Of a DNA stretch of 55,330 nucleotides, positions 23,973-33,274 are shown in pieces (position 1 is the stretch's first letter; the number at the start of each line of letters is the position of its first letter). Under the pieces are notes generated by a model. That model had not been told where the DNA came from. It saw only the letters and a list, made by a program, of their open reading frames with translations, and made no database searches. The DNA is from Clostridia bacterium (GTDB taxonomy: Bacteria > Bacillota > Clostridia > Oscillospirales > Acutalibacteraceae). The translations under genes were made by a program, and so were the position numbers. The stretch covers positions 1 through 55,330 of the forward strand of contig CAAGJJ010000059.1 of NCBI GenBank assembly GCA_900770165.1, written 5' to 3'.

Positions 23973-24985
23973 CTCATATCCCCCAAATATTCAATGGTTT
24001 CTAGCAAGCCCTCTTTCAAGGAATACTTAGCATTCCAACCTAATGCTTTCAACTTACTATTATCAAGTATGCAATCCTTTGAACGAGAAAAACCTTTTGA
24101 TTCCACTTCATCTGGCAACTCAAAAATTACTTTTGTGCCAGCTATTTCTGCGCATACTTTCGCAACATCAGCAATTGAAGCAATTGATTTTTCGTTTGAT
24201 ATATTATAAATTTCTCCTACTTCCCCTTCGAATAAGACCTTAAAAATCCCACTAACTGCATCAAGCACATAAGTATATGTTCTTTTTTGGCTACCCTTAC
24301 TTTTTAACACAATATCTTCACGATTAAGTACATTTTTTATAAACTGGGCATGAGCCTTTGAATCTGATTTTAACATTGTTGGACCATATACACTTGGAAG
24401 CCTGACTATAACAGCATTTATGTTATATTCATCAACATAACTTCTAAGCAACAACTCACAGCTTCTTTTACTTTCTGGATATCCATTACGCAAAATAGTC
24501 TGGTCTATTACTCCTGACATATTTTCTTTATACACTGATACCCCATCAATTGTGCCATAAACCTCAAATGTCGAAGTTAATATCAACCTAGTTGACTTAT
24601 GTAACTTACAATAATCTAATACATTTTTATTTCCAACTATATTAGTCAACATTGTCTCTACAGGATTTGTAGAATAACTTCTCGGATCTGCATTACTTGC
24701 ACAATGTATAATATAATCGAACTTATTTTTTTCATCTAATGGCTCTGTAACATCTTGAATGATTGGTATTACATAACCATTAAATCTTTTTTTTATTTTT
24801 TCCAAAGATCGACTCATTGTAAATATTTCAAATTGAGCTCCATTTCTATTAGCTTCTAACAAAATATCAGCAATACATGAACCAATCAACCCTGTAGCTC
24901 CAGTTATCAATACGCTTCCCTTATTTAACGGTAACTCATTTGATATATTTCTAATACTTTCTTTATACTTCATTAATGCATCCAC
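23966..24985 (-). CDS. NAD-dependent epimerase/dehydratase (extended SDR)
   Basis: 339 aa. Glycine motif LITGATGLIGS (27-36), Ser/Thr in LTSTFEVYG and catalytic Tyr169-x3-Lys173 in YPESKRS; NVLDYCKLHK and VYGPT are typical of sugar-nucleotide SDRs. It overlaps the cytidylyltransferase gene by 13 nt and araD by 7 nt, so the three enzymes are tightly coupled. It probably reduces or epimerises the sugar of a CDP-activated precursor, as abpB-type genes are thought to do in pneumococcal arabinitol clusters. Exact reaction not determinable. Confidence 0.9.
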   Translation of the reverse strand: MDALMKYKESIRNISNELPLNKGSVLITGATGLIGSCIADILLEANRNGAQFEIFTMSRSLEKIKKRFNGYVIPIIQDVTEPLDEKNKFDYIIHCASNADPRSYSTNPVETMLTNIVGNKNVLDYCKLHKSTRLILTSTFEVYGTIDGVSVYKENMSGVIDQTILRNGYPESKRSCELLLRSYVDEYNINAVIVRLPSVYGPTMLKSDSKAHAQFIKNVLNREDIVLKSKGSQKRTYTYVLDAVSGIFKVLFEGEVGEIYNISNEKSIASIADVAKVCAEIAGTKVIFELPDEVESKGFSRSKDCILDNSKLKALGWNAKYSLKEGLLETIEYLGDMRC

Positions 24986-25689
24986 TCATCCTTTTTTGCT
25001 TGCAAAAGTGCTTTAAATATTTCTATATCTTCTGTTGTTGTTAACTTAAGATTCTTTTCAGAACCCTTTGACATATACAGTTTTCTTCCAAGTTCTATAT
25101 ACATTGTACATGATGCAACGGAATTTGTAATTCCTTTACTTAAAGCTTCCTTGTGAGCCTCAACAATATCTTTAACAAAAAACGACTGAGGTGTCTGAGT
25201 AATTTTTAAATTATCTCTCGCAACCTGTTCTTCTGTAGATAAAGAATCATATGTTTTAAGCATTGCCGCTGTACATGGAACAACCGTAATTGCATTCCCA
25301 TATTCACGACATACCCTGATATTATCCGTTATAATTTCTGGCAAAAGCATAGGTCTAATTGCATCATGAATAAGAACAATATCATCATCTGAATTATATC
25401 TTTCATAAATATCCATCAATCCATTACGTATAGAATCTTGTCCATTCTTACCACCCGAAACAATATTTTCCAACTTTGCTATACCAAATTGCTTTGCATA
25501 TGCTTTTAATACATCATGCCATCCATCTAGGCAAACAACCTCTATAGAATCAATATCTGGATGCCTCTGGAATGCCTCCATTGTATACACAATAACTGGT
25601 TTGTCATGAACATTTATAAACTGTTTTGGGATATCCTGTCCCATCCTTGCACCTACGCCCCCAGCTATGATTAATGCTATGTTTGCCAT
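24973..25689 (-). CDS. IspD/TarI-family cytidylyltransferase
   Basis: 238 aa. CTP-dependent nucleotidyltransferase: ALIIAGGVGARMGQDIPKQF (5-24) is the nucleotide loop, followed by IVSGGKNGQDSIRNGL, IHDAIRP and LKITQTPQSF. The insertion-rich ending (KNLKLTTTEDIEIF) resembles TarI/Bcs1 ribitol-5-phosphate cytidylyltransferases as much as IspD. Context with LicD, SDR and AraD argues for making a CDP-alditol for a capsule instead of an isoprenoid precursor. Ribosome site AGGAGG precedes ATG. Substrate (ribitol, arabinitol or xylitol phosphate) unresolved. Confidence 0.9.
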   Translation of the reverse strand: MANIALIIAGGVGARMGQDIPKQFINVHDKPVIVYTMEAFQRHPDIDSIEVVCLDGWHDVLKAYAKQFGIAKLENIVSGGKNGQDSIRNGLMDIYERYNSDDDIVLIHDAIRPMLLPEIITDNIRVCREYGNAITVVPCTAAMLKTYDSLSTEEQVARDNLKITQTPQSFFVKDIVEAHKEALSKGITNSVASCTMYIELGRKLYMSKGSEKNLKLTTTEDIEIFKALLQAKKDEWMH

Positions 25690-25715
25690 ATACTTTTCCT
25701 CCTATTTGTTAAATC

Positions 25716-26564
25716 TCAATTGGTCACTTTCCATGCTTTTATGCCATGGTTAACACGTTCTTCTTCTGGTGGTAACTTCAGGTAATCTCCATAACGCATA
25801 GTCAGCCATTTATCCGCATCTTTTATACCTTGTACAGTGATATCTTCAAATTTATATTTAATCATTTCCTTCATATATTGAGCTGGAAAAGCCTCTTTAT
25901 AACCGACTCCCCAAATATTGTTTGTCACTCTTCCATTCATATTAACTCTATATTTCTTCCCCAAGTTAATATATTTTGTAATTAGTAATTTATAATCTAT
26001 AAATGTATATTTCAAAAATCTCTTTAATCTACTTTTTAATGTAACTTCTGAAGATTTTTCCATAAGCCACTTATTTATAAAAATTCTTTTTTCTAAATAA
26101 AGTGACTCTAACTTTTTCATTTTTTTGTAATAACTATTAACATTCTCTTCCGGAACCCCATCTAAAGGGAATACGTCAATCCACAGATACCCACGCTGAG
26201 TACTGTACGGAGATATAAATTCTTCCGTTTGAATCTTCGGATTTATTATTTTGATATACGGATAGTCGCCTTTTTCTATTTCAAATCCAACAGCTGTTAA
26301 TTTTTCATTTATATACGCATCGTGTCTCAATTTATTTAATAATATCTCATATTCTGGTCTAAGCATAGCAATATCAATATCATCATCCCAAGGAATAAAT
26401 CCCCCATGCCTTACCGCTCCTAATAGTGTGCCAGCAATAATGGTATAATGGAACCCATTTTTCAACATATATTCATCTACTTGTGCGAGCATTTGTACTA
26501 GTTCATTTTTTATTTCTTCATCATTAAGTAATTGTGGTTCTTTCATTTTTTTTACATTTGCCAT
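25716..26564 (-). CDS. LicD-family phosphotransferase
   Basis: 282 aa. LicD/fukutin nucleotidyltransferase-fold domain: AGTLLGAVRHGGFIPWDDDI with DDDID metal-binding acids, then YLWIDVFPLDGVPE. LicD enzymes move phosphocholine or, in the FKRP/fukutin branch, ribitol phosphate from CDP-donors onto glycans. The neighbouring cytidylyltransferase makes transfer of an alditol phosphate the likelier role. No choline uptake or kinase genes are present. Membrane-associated or cytoplasmic, acting on the lipid-linked repeat unit. Confidence 0.92.
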   Translation of the reverse strand: MANVKKMKEPQLLNDEEIKNELVQMLAQVDEYMLKNGFHYTIIAGTLLGAVRHGGFIPWDDDIDIAMLRPEYEILLNKLRHDAYINEKLTAVGFEIEKGDYPYIKIINPKIQTEEFISPYSTQRGYLWIDVFPLDGVPEENVNSYYKKMKKLESLYLEKRIFINKWLMEKSSEVTLKSRLKRFLKYTFIDYKLLITKYINLGKKYRVNMNGRVTNNIWGVGYKEAFPAQYMKEMIKYKFEDITVQGIKDADKWLTMRYGDYLKLPPEEERVNHGIKAWKVTN

Positions 26565-26592
26565 GACATTCTCCTCTATGCGTACTATATCT

Positions 26593-28101
26593 TTATTTCC
26601 TTTTTATATAATTTTTTAATTGCATGAGTTCTTTCCTAAAATATACAAAACTAAAAGCTAAAAAAAGTCCACCACAAATAATCCCATAAATAATTGCATG
26701 AATAATCCATGACGATATTGTAAGAATTGTAATTGGAAATAACTTTACGCAAATCACAATTCCCAAAATGCTTGGAATCAAAAACTTTATTAATTTCATG
26801 TAAAATAATCTTTGTGGTCTGGAAGAAATTAATTTAGCTGTAAAATACACATGAAATGCTCCCCTATAAGCCATTCCTATTAATGTTCCTATGGCAATAC
26901 CAATTAATCCCATTCTTTGTATTAAAACCGCTGAAACAACAATATTTATAATAGCCTCTATATATGCAGGAGCAGTTATCTCTTTAAACTTATTTGCCGC
27001 ATATGCTAAAGAAACATGTGGTGATCTCAAAAGATACATAGCTTCTGCTAAAACCAAAATTACTCCAAATAAAGGCTGATAGTAATTAGCATCCGTAATT
27101 CCGTGAGTATAAATCATTACAAACGGCGTAATTAATAATCCAGTCATTAAAAAAGATATTCCCACAGTAAATAATATTATAAATTCATACAAATCCATCT
27201 TTTCATTCAATTCATGTTCATCATTTTTTGCATATGCCTGTCCTATAGTTGGCTCTATTCCTGAAACAATTGAATGCATTACCAAACTTATTTTGGAAAC
27301 AATAAGATAATAAACACTGTAAACAGATACTGAATTCAAATCAGAAAATATTGTTAACAAAGTTATATCAGTAGATGTATGTATAAAAAAAGCCAAATTG
27401 ATTGCAAAACCATTCCAACGTTGACTAATTAATGAATTATCTTTAGATGTTTTCCAATTAATCTTAAAATGTTTTTTTATGTATAACCCATATATTAATG
27501 GCCTTAATGCAAACAAAACAGCATTGGCAAATTTCAAAATTATAATATCAGGATATATTTTAACTACAATTAATGTTAAAAATATATTCGCCAAAGTTAA
27601 AATTGATGATACTATAGCTACAATATATACTTTTTTATCTGCATTTAATAATGTTGTATATGTCAAAGAAAACATATACTGTAACATTAATCCTATAGAT
27701 AATACCAATGTAAGAACAAAAATGTACCAATATTCATATCCTGTATCTACAAAAATCGGATAAACTAATCCTATAACAACAGAATATGCAATAAATACTA
27801 TTCCAATTTTACGATAAAAGCTTCTTGCTGTTGTTAAAACAGAACTAAGCTTTTCTGTATCTCCATTAACTAGTGGTCTATATAAATTTGCTGATATTAC
27901 TCCAGTAATTCCCCCCTCAACTAATGTTATATAATTCAGGAATTGGGATATCGATGATACCAAACCATTAGCATTTGATCCAAATGTTTCAAGTATTAAT
28001 CTTGGCACAATCAATGCACTTATTACTGAAACAATTTGCATTATTATCGATGAAGTTATGTTTAATAATGTAACTTTGCCTTTTATTTTCTTTGCATTCA
28101 T
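26593..28101 (-). CDS. Polysaccharide repeat-unit flippase (Wzx-like)
   Basis: 502 aa, about 12-14 membrane helices across the whole length; MOP-superfamily start NITSSIIMQIVSVISALIVPRLILE and the FGSNANGLVSSISQFLNY segment. It would flip undecaprenyl-linked repeat units across the membrane for the Wzy polymerase at 31395-32639. It sits 22 nt after the GT2 gene and before licD. A single candidate flippase in the operon, hence Wzx. Confidence 0.92.
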   Translation of the reverse strand: MNAKKIKGKVTLLNITSSIIMQIVSVISALIVPRLILETFGSNANGLVSSISQFLNYITLVEGGITGVISANLYRPLVNGDTEKLSSVLTTARSFYRKIGIVFIAYSVVIGLVYPIFVDTGYEYWYIFVLTLVLSIGLMLQYMFSLTYTTLLNADKKVYIVAIVSSILTLANIFLTLIVVKIYPDIIILKFANAVLFALRPLIYGLYIKKHFKINWKTSKDNSLISQRWNGFAINLAFFIHTSTDITLLTIFSDLNSVSVYSVYYLIVSKISLVMHSIVSGIEPTIGQAYAKNDEHELNEKMDLYEFIILFTVGISFLMTGLLITPFVMIYTHGITDANYYQPLFGVILVLAEAMYLLRSPHVSLAYAANKFKEITAPAYIEAIINIVVSAVLIQRMGLIGIAIGTLIGMAYRGAFHVYFTAKLISSRPQRLFYMKLIKFLIPSILGIVICVKLFPITILTISSWIIHAIIYGIICGGLFLAFSFVYFRKELMQLKNYIKRK

Positions 28102-28123
28102 ATCTTTATCCTACCATAACCAT

Positions 28124-29047
28124 TTATTTGATTATATATTTAAAAGCACATTTTTTTATTGATAATGGTGCCTTACAATCAAACAAAATACTGCAACTAT
28201 TATCCTTTATATAATTAATAAGTTTTTTATAAAATTCTGGATTATCCTGTTTAATTTCAGGATAATTCTCAATGACACTAATATATAAAAAATATTTCTT
28301 ACATAATGCAGCTTTTAAAAATTTTTTATTAATATTCTTACAAACATCTACATAATTATCTCCTGCCAAAGCCTCATCTATAATTGGTTGCCCAATAGAA
28401 TGCATAATGCTGCCTTCCCTCTGATAATAAAAATATGTATTTATGTTAGTTTTAATAATAATTGACGAGTCAAGGAAATACCTAAATGTCGTTAATTCGT
28501 CCTCATGATACTTTCCAATAGGGAATAAATTTTTTTTTGCAATTTCTTTTTTAATCAATATATTACAAGAACTTGTATAAAAATCTTTTCCATATAATAA
28601 TAACATGCAAGCCTTTTCACCAGAACATTTCAACAATTTGCTGTCAGTTATAACAGAATTATCTACTGGATTTCTATCATCAAAAAATCCAAAACTGCCA
28701 CATGATAAATCAGCTTTGCATTCCATCATATTAGTATATAATATTTCTAAACAATCTGGAATTATATAATCGTCACTATCAAGGAAAAATATATAATCTC
28801 CCTTGGCATTAGCTATGCCAACATTTCTTGTATCTGATACACCTTTATTATCCTTATGAATAACCCTTATATTTTTATATTTTGATGCATAATCATCACA
28901 TATTGTACCTGAACTATCGGTAGAACCATCATCAATCAAAAGTATTTCGAATTCTTTTAATGTTTGTTCCAATAAACTATCAATACATCTATTTAAATAT
29001 CTTTCAACATTATAAATAGGAACAACTACACTTATTATTAAGTTCAT
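28124..29047 (-). CDS. Family 2 glycosyltransferase
   Basis: 307 aa. GT-A fold: SVVVPIYNVERYLNRCIDSL at the start, DDGSTD (39-44), metal-binding DSDD (90-93) and a KYHEDELTTFRYF acceptor-side motif. Typical inverting sugar transferase acting at the cytoplasmic face on the lipid-linked repeat unit. Start overlaps the aminotransferase stop by 4 nt. Confidence 0.93.
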   Translation of the reverse strand: MNLIISVVVPIYNVERYLNRCIDSLLEQTLKEFEILLIDDGSTDSSGTICDDYASKYKNIRVIHKDNKGVSDTRNVGIANAKGDYIFFLDSDDYIIPDCLEILYTNMMECKADLSCGSFGFFDDRNPVDNSVITDSKLLKCSGEKACMLLLYGKDFYTSSCNILIKKEIAKKNLFPIGKYHEDELTTFRYFLDSSIIIKTNINTYFYYQREGSIMHSIGQPIIDEALAGDNYVDVCKNINKKFLKAALCKKYFLYISVIENYPEIKQDNPEFYKKLINYIKDNSCSILFDCKAPLSIKKCAFKYIIK

Positions 29048-30180
29048 GATATTCCCCCAAAAAATTCTAATGTTTTTTCAATCACCTTTTCCAAATCGCC
29101 TTTTTCTATGTTGTAATATAACGGAAGTCTAACAAGTTTATCACTATCTGAGGTTGTATGTTCATCAATGCCATTAAATCTTCCAAATTTAAGTCCTGCT
29201 GGAGCGGAATGTAAAGGAACATAATGAAATACGCATAGTATTTCATTGTCTTTCATATATTTAATATAAGCTTGCCTTGTTTCTAAATCCTTTGTTTTTA
29301 AATAAAACATATGAGCATTATGCACACACCCATCTGGAATTGTAGGAAGCTTAACAATCCCTTTTTCTTCTAAAGGTTTAAAGGCTGCGTAATAAGCATT
29401 CCATGTTGCAAGCCTGTTTTCATTTATCTCATCTGCCATTTCCAACTGTGCCCAAAGATAGGCAGCATTAAGGTCTGATTGTAAATAAGAATCTCCAAAA
29501 TCAACCCAATTATATTTCGCAACCTGTCCCCTAAAAAATTGTGATCGATTGGTTCCTTTTTCTCTCAGTATTTCAGCCTTTTCAATATATTCTTCATTAT
29601 TAATGAGAATTGCTCCCCCCTCACCCATGGAATAATTTTTAGTCTCATGAAAAGAAAAGCATCCAAAATCTCCAATTGTTCCTAATGCTTTCCCTTTATA
29701 TTGCGACATAACGCCCTGGGCTGCATCTTCAACAACCATAAGATTATATCTTTTGGCTATATCCATAATTGTATCCATTTCACATGCTACTCCTGCATAA
29801 TGAACTGGACAAATAACTTTTGTTTTATCAGTTATTGCAGCTTCTATCTTTGTTTCATCTATATTCATAGTATCTGGTCTAATGTCAACAAAAACTAATG
29901 TTGCACCAGCTAATACAAAAGAATTAGCAGTACTTGAAAAAGTGAAACTTGGAAGAATTACTTCATCCCCTGGTTTTATATTACAGAGCAAAGCTGCCAT
30001 ATCCAATGCTGTAGAACCACTTGTCGTCAGCATAACCTTTGAAGCTTGAAATCTTTTTTCTAACCACTCATTACATTTTTTTGTAAATGGACCATCTCCA
30101 CATATTTTATGATTAGCTACTGCTTCCTTCATATAATCAAATTCTTTTCCCACAAAAGGTGGCACATTAAAATGTATCAT
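29044..30180 (-). CDS. rffA: dTDP-4-amino-4,6-dideoxygalactose transaminase (DegT/DnrJ/EryC1 family)
   Basis: 378 aa. PLP enzyme making dTDP-Fuc4N from dTDP-4-keto-6-deoxyglucose. Signature VPPFVGKEFDYMKEA at the N-terminus, TTSGSTALDMAAL, VEDAAQGV, and internal aldimine Lys181 in FHETKNYSMGEGGA, which is characteristic of RffA/WecE. The dTDP-glucose enzymes RmlA/B are not in this window and must be supplied from elsewhere. Presence suggests an amino-dideoxy sugar in the polymer. Overlaps neighbours on both sides (4 nt and 1 nt). Confidence 0.9.
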   Translation of the reverse strand: MIHFNVPPFVGKEFDYMKEAVANHKICGDGPFTKKCNEWLEKRFQASKVMLTTSGSTALDMAALLCNIKPGDEVILPSFTFSSTANSFVLAGATLVFVDIRPDTMNIDETKIEAAITDKTKVICPVHYAGVACEMDTIMDIAKRYNLMVVEDAAQGVMSQYKGKALGTIGDFGCFSFHETKNYSMGEGGAILINNEEYIEKAEILREKGTNRSQFFRGQVAKYNWVDFGDSYLQSDLNAAYLWAQLEMADEINENRLATWNAYYAAFKPLEEKGIVKLPTIPDGCVHNAHMFYLKTKDLETRQAYIKYMKDNEILCVFHYVPLHSAPAGLKFGRFNGIDEHTTSDSDKLVRLPLYYNIEKGDLEKVIEKTLEFFGGIS

Positions 30181-31097
30181 TATTTTCCCCTTACAATTAA
30201 TTTTATTTTGTTTATAATTCTACTAATTACCACAATTATAATTTCATTTATTACTTCCGACTTTTTAAAGAAAATCCCCATTGATTCATTAAAATTATCT
30301 AATTTATATGAACATGGTTGCTTTCTAATACAGTAATCAAAATATAATTCTGCAACAAATCGCTTATAATCTTTCTTAACTTTCTTAAATGTCTGTGCTG
30401 AAATATCTCCATCAATATATAAATTTAAAGTAATTGTAATTTCCTCTACTGCAAAAGCTTTGAATAAATCATATTTTCCCTTTTTGCTTTGATTAGAATC
30501 AATATCTTTAGAAAAAACATAATTATCTATTAAATATTTATCCTTACTTCTTTCTGAAAATAAAATGCAAGAATGAGGTGATATTTTATCAACTTTAAGA
30601 TTATTTTTTATTTTATCATAATCAGTTTTCCAAATTCCTACTCCAGTTGTCCATGAAACATATCTTCTCAAACAACTTACGAATTCATCAAAGTTTTTTA
30701 ATTCATAGTAATCTTTCTCTAACACTCCGTTACTAAAATAAATAACAGGTTTATCTTCCTCATTAGACACAACAACATCTAACATTCTTTGTAATGCGCC
30801 TTCTGCAAATAATCCTCTATGGTTTACAAATTTTAAATACTTCCCAGATGCTAATTTCAATGCCTCTAACTGATTATAAAACATATATGATGTATTTCTT
30901 CTATATAATAAATTGTTATGTTTTCTTGCATAATCCTGCATAAGCAAATCAAATTCAACATTTGTACCATTATTTGTCACTATAACTTCAAACAAATCAT
31001 TATTAATATTCTGGCTATAAATGCTGTCAAGTACAGGAAATACCCATTCTTTAACACCATTAGTTGGTAAACATAACGAAATAATCGGTTCTTGCAT
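30180..31097 (-). CDS. Divergent family 2 glycosyltransferase
   Basis: 305 aa. GT2-like start (PIISLCLPTNGVKEWVFPVL, FEVIVTNNGTN), but the position of the DxD motif reads KYLKFVNHRG, so the usual metal-binding acids are missing. A strongly hydrophobic C-terminal stretch (INEIIIVVISRIINKIKLIV) may anchor it to the membrane. Either it uses a metal-independent mechanism or is inactive. Position between the 297-bp gap and rffA suggests a role on the amino sugar. Confidence 0.82.
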   Translation of the reverse strand: MQEPIISLCLPTNGVKEWVFPVLDSIYSQNINNDLFEVIVTNNGTNVEFDLLMQDYARKHNNLLYRRNTSYMFYNQLEALKLASGKYLKFVNHRGLFAEGALQRMLDVVVSNEEDKPVIYFSNGVLEKDYYELKNFDEFVSCLRRYVSWTTGVGIWKTDYDKIKNNLKVDKISPHSCILFSERSKDKYLIDNYVFSKDIDSNQSKKGKYDLFKAFAVEEITITLNLYIDGDISAQTFKKVKKDYKRFVAELYFDYCIRKQPCSYKLDNFNESMGIFFKKSEVINEIIIVVISRIINKIKLIVRGK

Positions 31098-31394
31098 TTG
31101 TACTATTTCCTCTTTTTTATTAAAATTAACCTTAGCATAAACAAATATTTATCTTATATCTTTCTTTTTAACGCATTACTTCCATACAACCATTCTCCCA
31201 TAATATTAAAACATTTTTAGAAATAACATTAGATATATATAAATTTTGTTTGTAATTTGTTTTAATATACACTTATTAAATAAATTCTACAAGTATTTTA
31301 ACTTATTATTAATTTTAAGAAAATATCCATATCATCATATTTTTCACTAATGTTATATTATCATATATTGAACCCCTATTAAATACGCCTCATT
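31098..31394. other. Intergenic gap inside the capsule operon, 297 bp
   Basis: Very AT-rich (long A/T runs, few G). No coding frame, hairpin with U tract, or confident promoter seen. It is the only large gap in the operon and could be a recombination join between the polymerase half and the Fuc4N/alditol half. Confidence 0.4.
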
Positions 31395-32639
31395 TTAAAA
31401 AACGTCTTTTATATACAAATCATCTTTTTCCTCATATGAATGCTGAAGTACTGCCATATACATGCATATTTGAAACAATGGATATGTAATTACATTGTCT
31501 ACTGTACAAATTGCAAGCATAGACACCATTAGACATATATAAAATCGTGCTGTACTTTTACCAATTATCTTTTTTACTACTACAGGATTTAATACCATCC
31601 ATATTCCAAGCCATATCCAAAATCCAATAAATCCCATCTCTATGTAGATCTGTAAAATACTATTATGTAAATATCCAAATTTATTTACCAATTCGCTCCC
31701 TAATCCGGATATCATATATTTATGAATATATTGAAAACCTTTTCCAAAATAAAAAAAAGATAATTTATACTGATTGCTAAACCAATTATAAACCGTAAGA
31801 CGCCCCATACTGTTTATATTTAAAATTTCAAATATATTTTGTAATGTACCACTCTTTATTAAATATACATACAAAAAACTTGCTGATAATGAAATTCCTA
31901 TTATTATATAACTCAATATATTTTTTTTATTTTTGACCAGCATATAAACAACCAATAATAATATACCACTTAATAAGCCAATGTACGCGCTTCTTTTTCC
32001 ACACAGAAACAATATTGCTAAAAGTAATAAAATTCTAATCCAATACTCTACATTTTTCCATTCTTTTTTTGATATAATTTCGCAGCTAAAAAAAAGTATT
32101 AGAGGGACAACAGCAACACCTACATCATGTCGCTCAAAAGTTCCGCTAAAATACCAATCCGGATACATATTTCTTGCAGTAATATATAACCACAAATTTC
32201 TAATACCATATTTCACTATTCCTACTGTTACTGTAATACCATAAGAAAAAATAATTGCGTTTGATATTATTTTAATTGATTCGTATTTCCATACAAAAAA
32301 AATCCCAATTACAACCAAAATATCAATAACAATATATATTGATGTTGTAAACGCCTGAAATCTTACCCCTAAAGGATCACCATTAATACAACCATACACA
32401 AATGTATATAAACTAGCAAAAATAAAAGGTAAAGCAAAAAGAAAGACCGTATATATTATTTTTTTTTCAGATTTATCTTTGCAAAAAAACATAGTATAAA
32501 TTATACCTACAAGTGCCAACATGCACAAAAAAGCTTTCTGATATACTGTATTAGGACATATACTTGATTCTGATAATATTGCAATTATAAATGCTATTAA
32601 TACTCCTATTAAATTTTTGCATTTCACCCTACGATCCAT
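31395..32639 (-). CDS. Polysaccharide polymerase / O-antigen ligase-like protein (Wzy)
   Basis: 414 aa, about 10-12 membrane helices with a large loop around residues 145-170 (ITARNMYPDWYFSGTFERHDVGV) and 260-320. Pattern FLCGKRSAYIGLLSGILLL corresponds to the Wzy_C/O-antigen ligase signature. It would polymerise repeat units on the outer face. Start set to ATG at 32639 because GGAGGTAGGAG lies just upstream; a frame from 32681 would overlap the acetyltransferase. Wzy proteins are poorly conserved, so the call rests on topology and context. Confidence 0.88.
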   Translation of the reverse strand: MDRRVKCKNLIGVLIAFIIAILSESSICPNTVYQKAFLCMLALVGIIYTMFFCKDKSEKKIIYTVFLFALPFIFASLYTFVYGCINGDPLGVRFQAFTTSIYIVIDILVVIGIFFVWKYESIKIISNAIIFSYGITVTVGIVKYGIRNLWLYITARNMYPDWYFSGTFERHDVGVAVVPLILFFSCEIISKKEWKNVEYWIRILLLLAILFLCGKRSAYIGLLSGILLLVVYMLVKNKKNILSYIIIGISLSASFLYVYLIKSGTLQNIFEILNINSMGRLTVYNWFSNQYKLSFFYFGKGFQYIHKYMISGLGSELVNKFGYLHNSILQIYIEMGFIGFWIWLGIWMVLNPVVVKKIIGKSTARFYICLMVSMLAICTVDNVITYPLFQICMYMAVLQHSYEEKDDLYIKDVF

Positions 32640-32665
32640 TACTCCTACCTCCATTTCAATTTTTG

Positions 32666-33274
32666 TTACTCCAATATCCATCCAGGTATATCCGATTCAT
32701 TTGATAAATCAACATAAAAATCATCTATGTTCTTTTTTATTAACTCATCACTTAAATTTTCAAAATTGATTTTTGTCAATTTATTTATAACATCAATACC
32801 AAATCTATACTTAATAACCTTTGCTGGACAACCTGCAACAATAGCATAAGGTGGAACATCCTTTGTAACCACTGCACCAGCGGCAATAATTGCCCCTCTA
32901 CCCACTTTAATTCCTGATAATATAATTGCTCTACATCCAATCCACACATCATCTTCAACAACAATATCGCCCTTAGACTCACCCTCAAAATCGGTGATTC
33001 CTAATTTAACCTTAAACGGAAAAGTCGATATATGTTTTCCATTATGGTCAGATGACAATAAAAAAATCACTTCCGGTCCTATGGAACAGCAAGATCCTAT
33101 TTGTAATTTATTTGTTTTATTAAACATAGACACATTCAAAACTCCATATGTTTTTTTCCCCACATTTACCAAATCTGGATCAAACATTGTACCTGCATAT
33201 GTCTCATTATCTTTATTTAATTTTCTCCATTTTTTTGCAAATATAAACTGCTTAACTCTATCTTTTACAGACAT
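32666..33274 (-). CDS. Hexapeptide-repeat acetyltransferase (CatB/LbH type)
   Basis: 202 aa. Left-handed beta-helix with hexapeptide turns: VVEDDVWIGCRAIILSGIKV, GRGAIIAAGAVVTKDVPPYA, IVAGCPAKVIKYRF; a His near HNGKH probably serves catalysis. O-acetylation of a sugar in the repeat unit is the usual role in such loci. Overlaps the WbsX gene by 10 nt. Confidence 0.93.
   Translation of the reverse strand: MSVKDRVKQFIFAKKWRKLNKDNETYAGTMFDPDLVNVGKKTYGVLNVSMFNKTNKLQIGSCCSIGPEVIFLLSSDHNGKHISTFPFKVKLGITDFEGESKGDIVVEDDVWIGCRAIILSGIKVGRGAIIAAGAVVTKDVPPYAIVAGCPAKVIKYRFGIDVINKLTKINFENLSDELIKKNIDDFYVDLSNESDIPGWILE

Noticed and set aside
24973..25689. Housekeeping IspD (isoprenoid pathway)
   Set aside because: Operon context with LicD, SDR and AraD favours a CDP-alditol role, though sequence alone does not exclude IspD.
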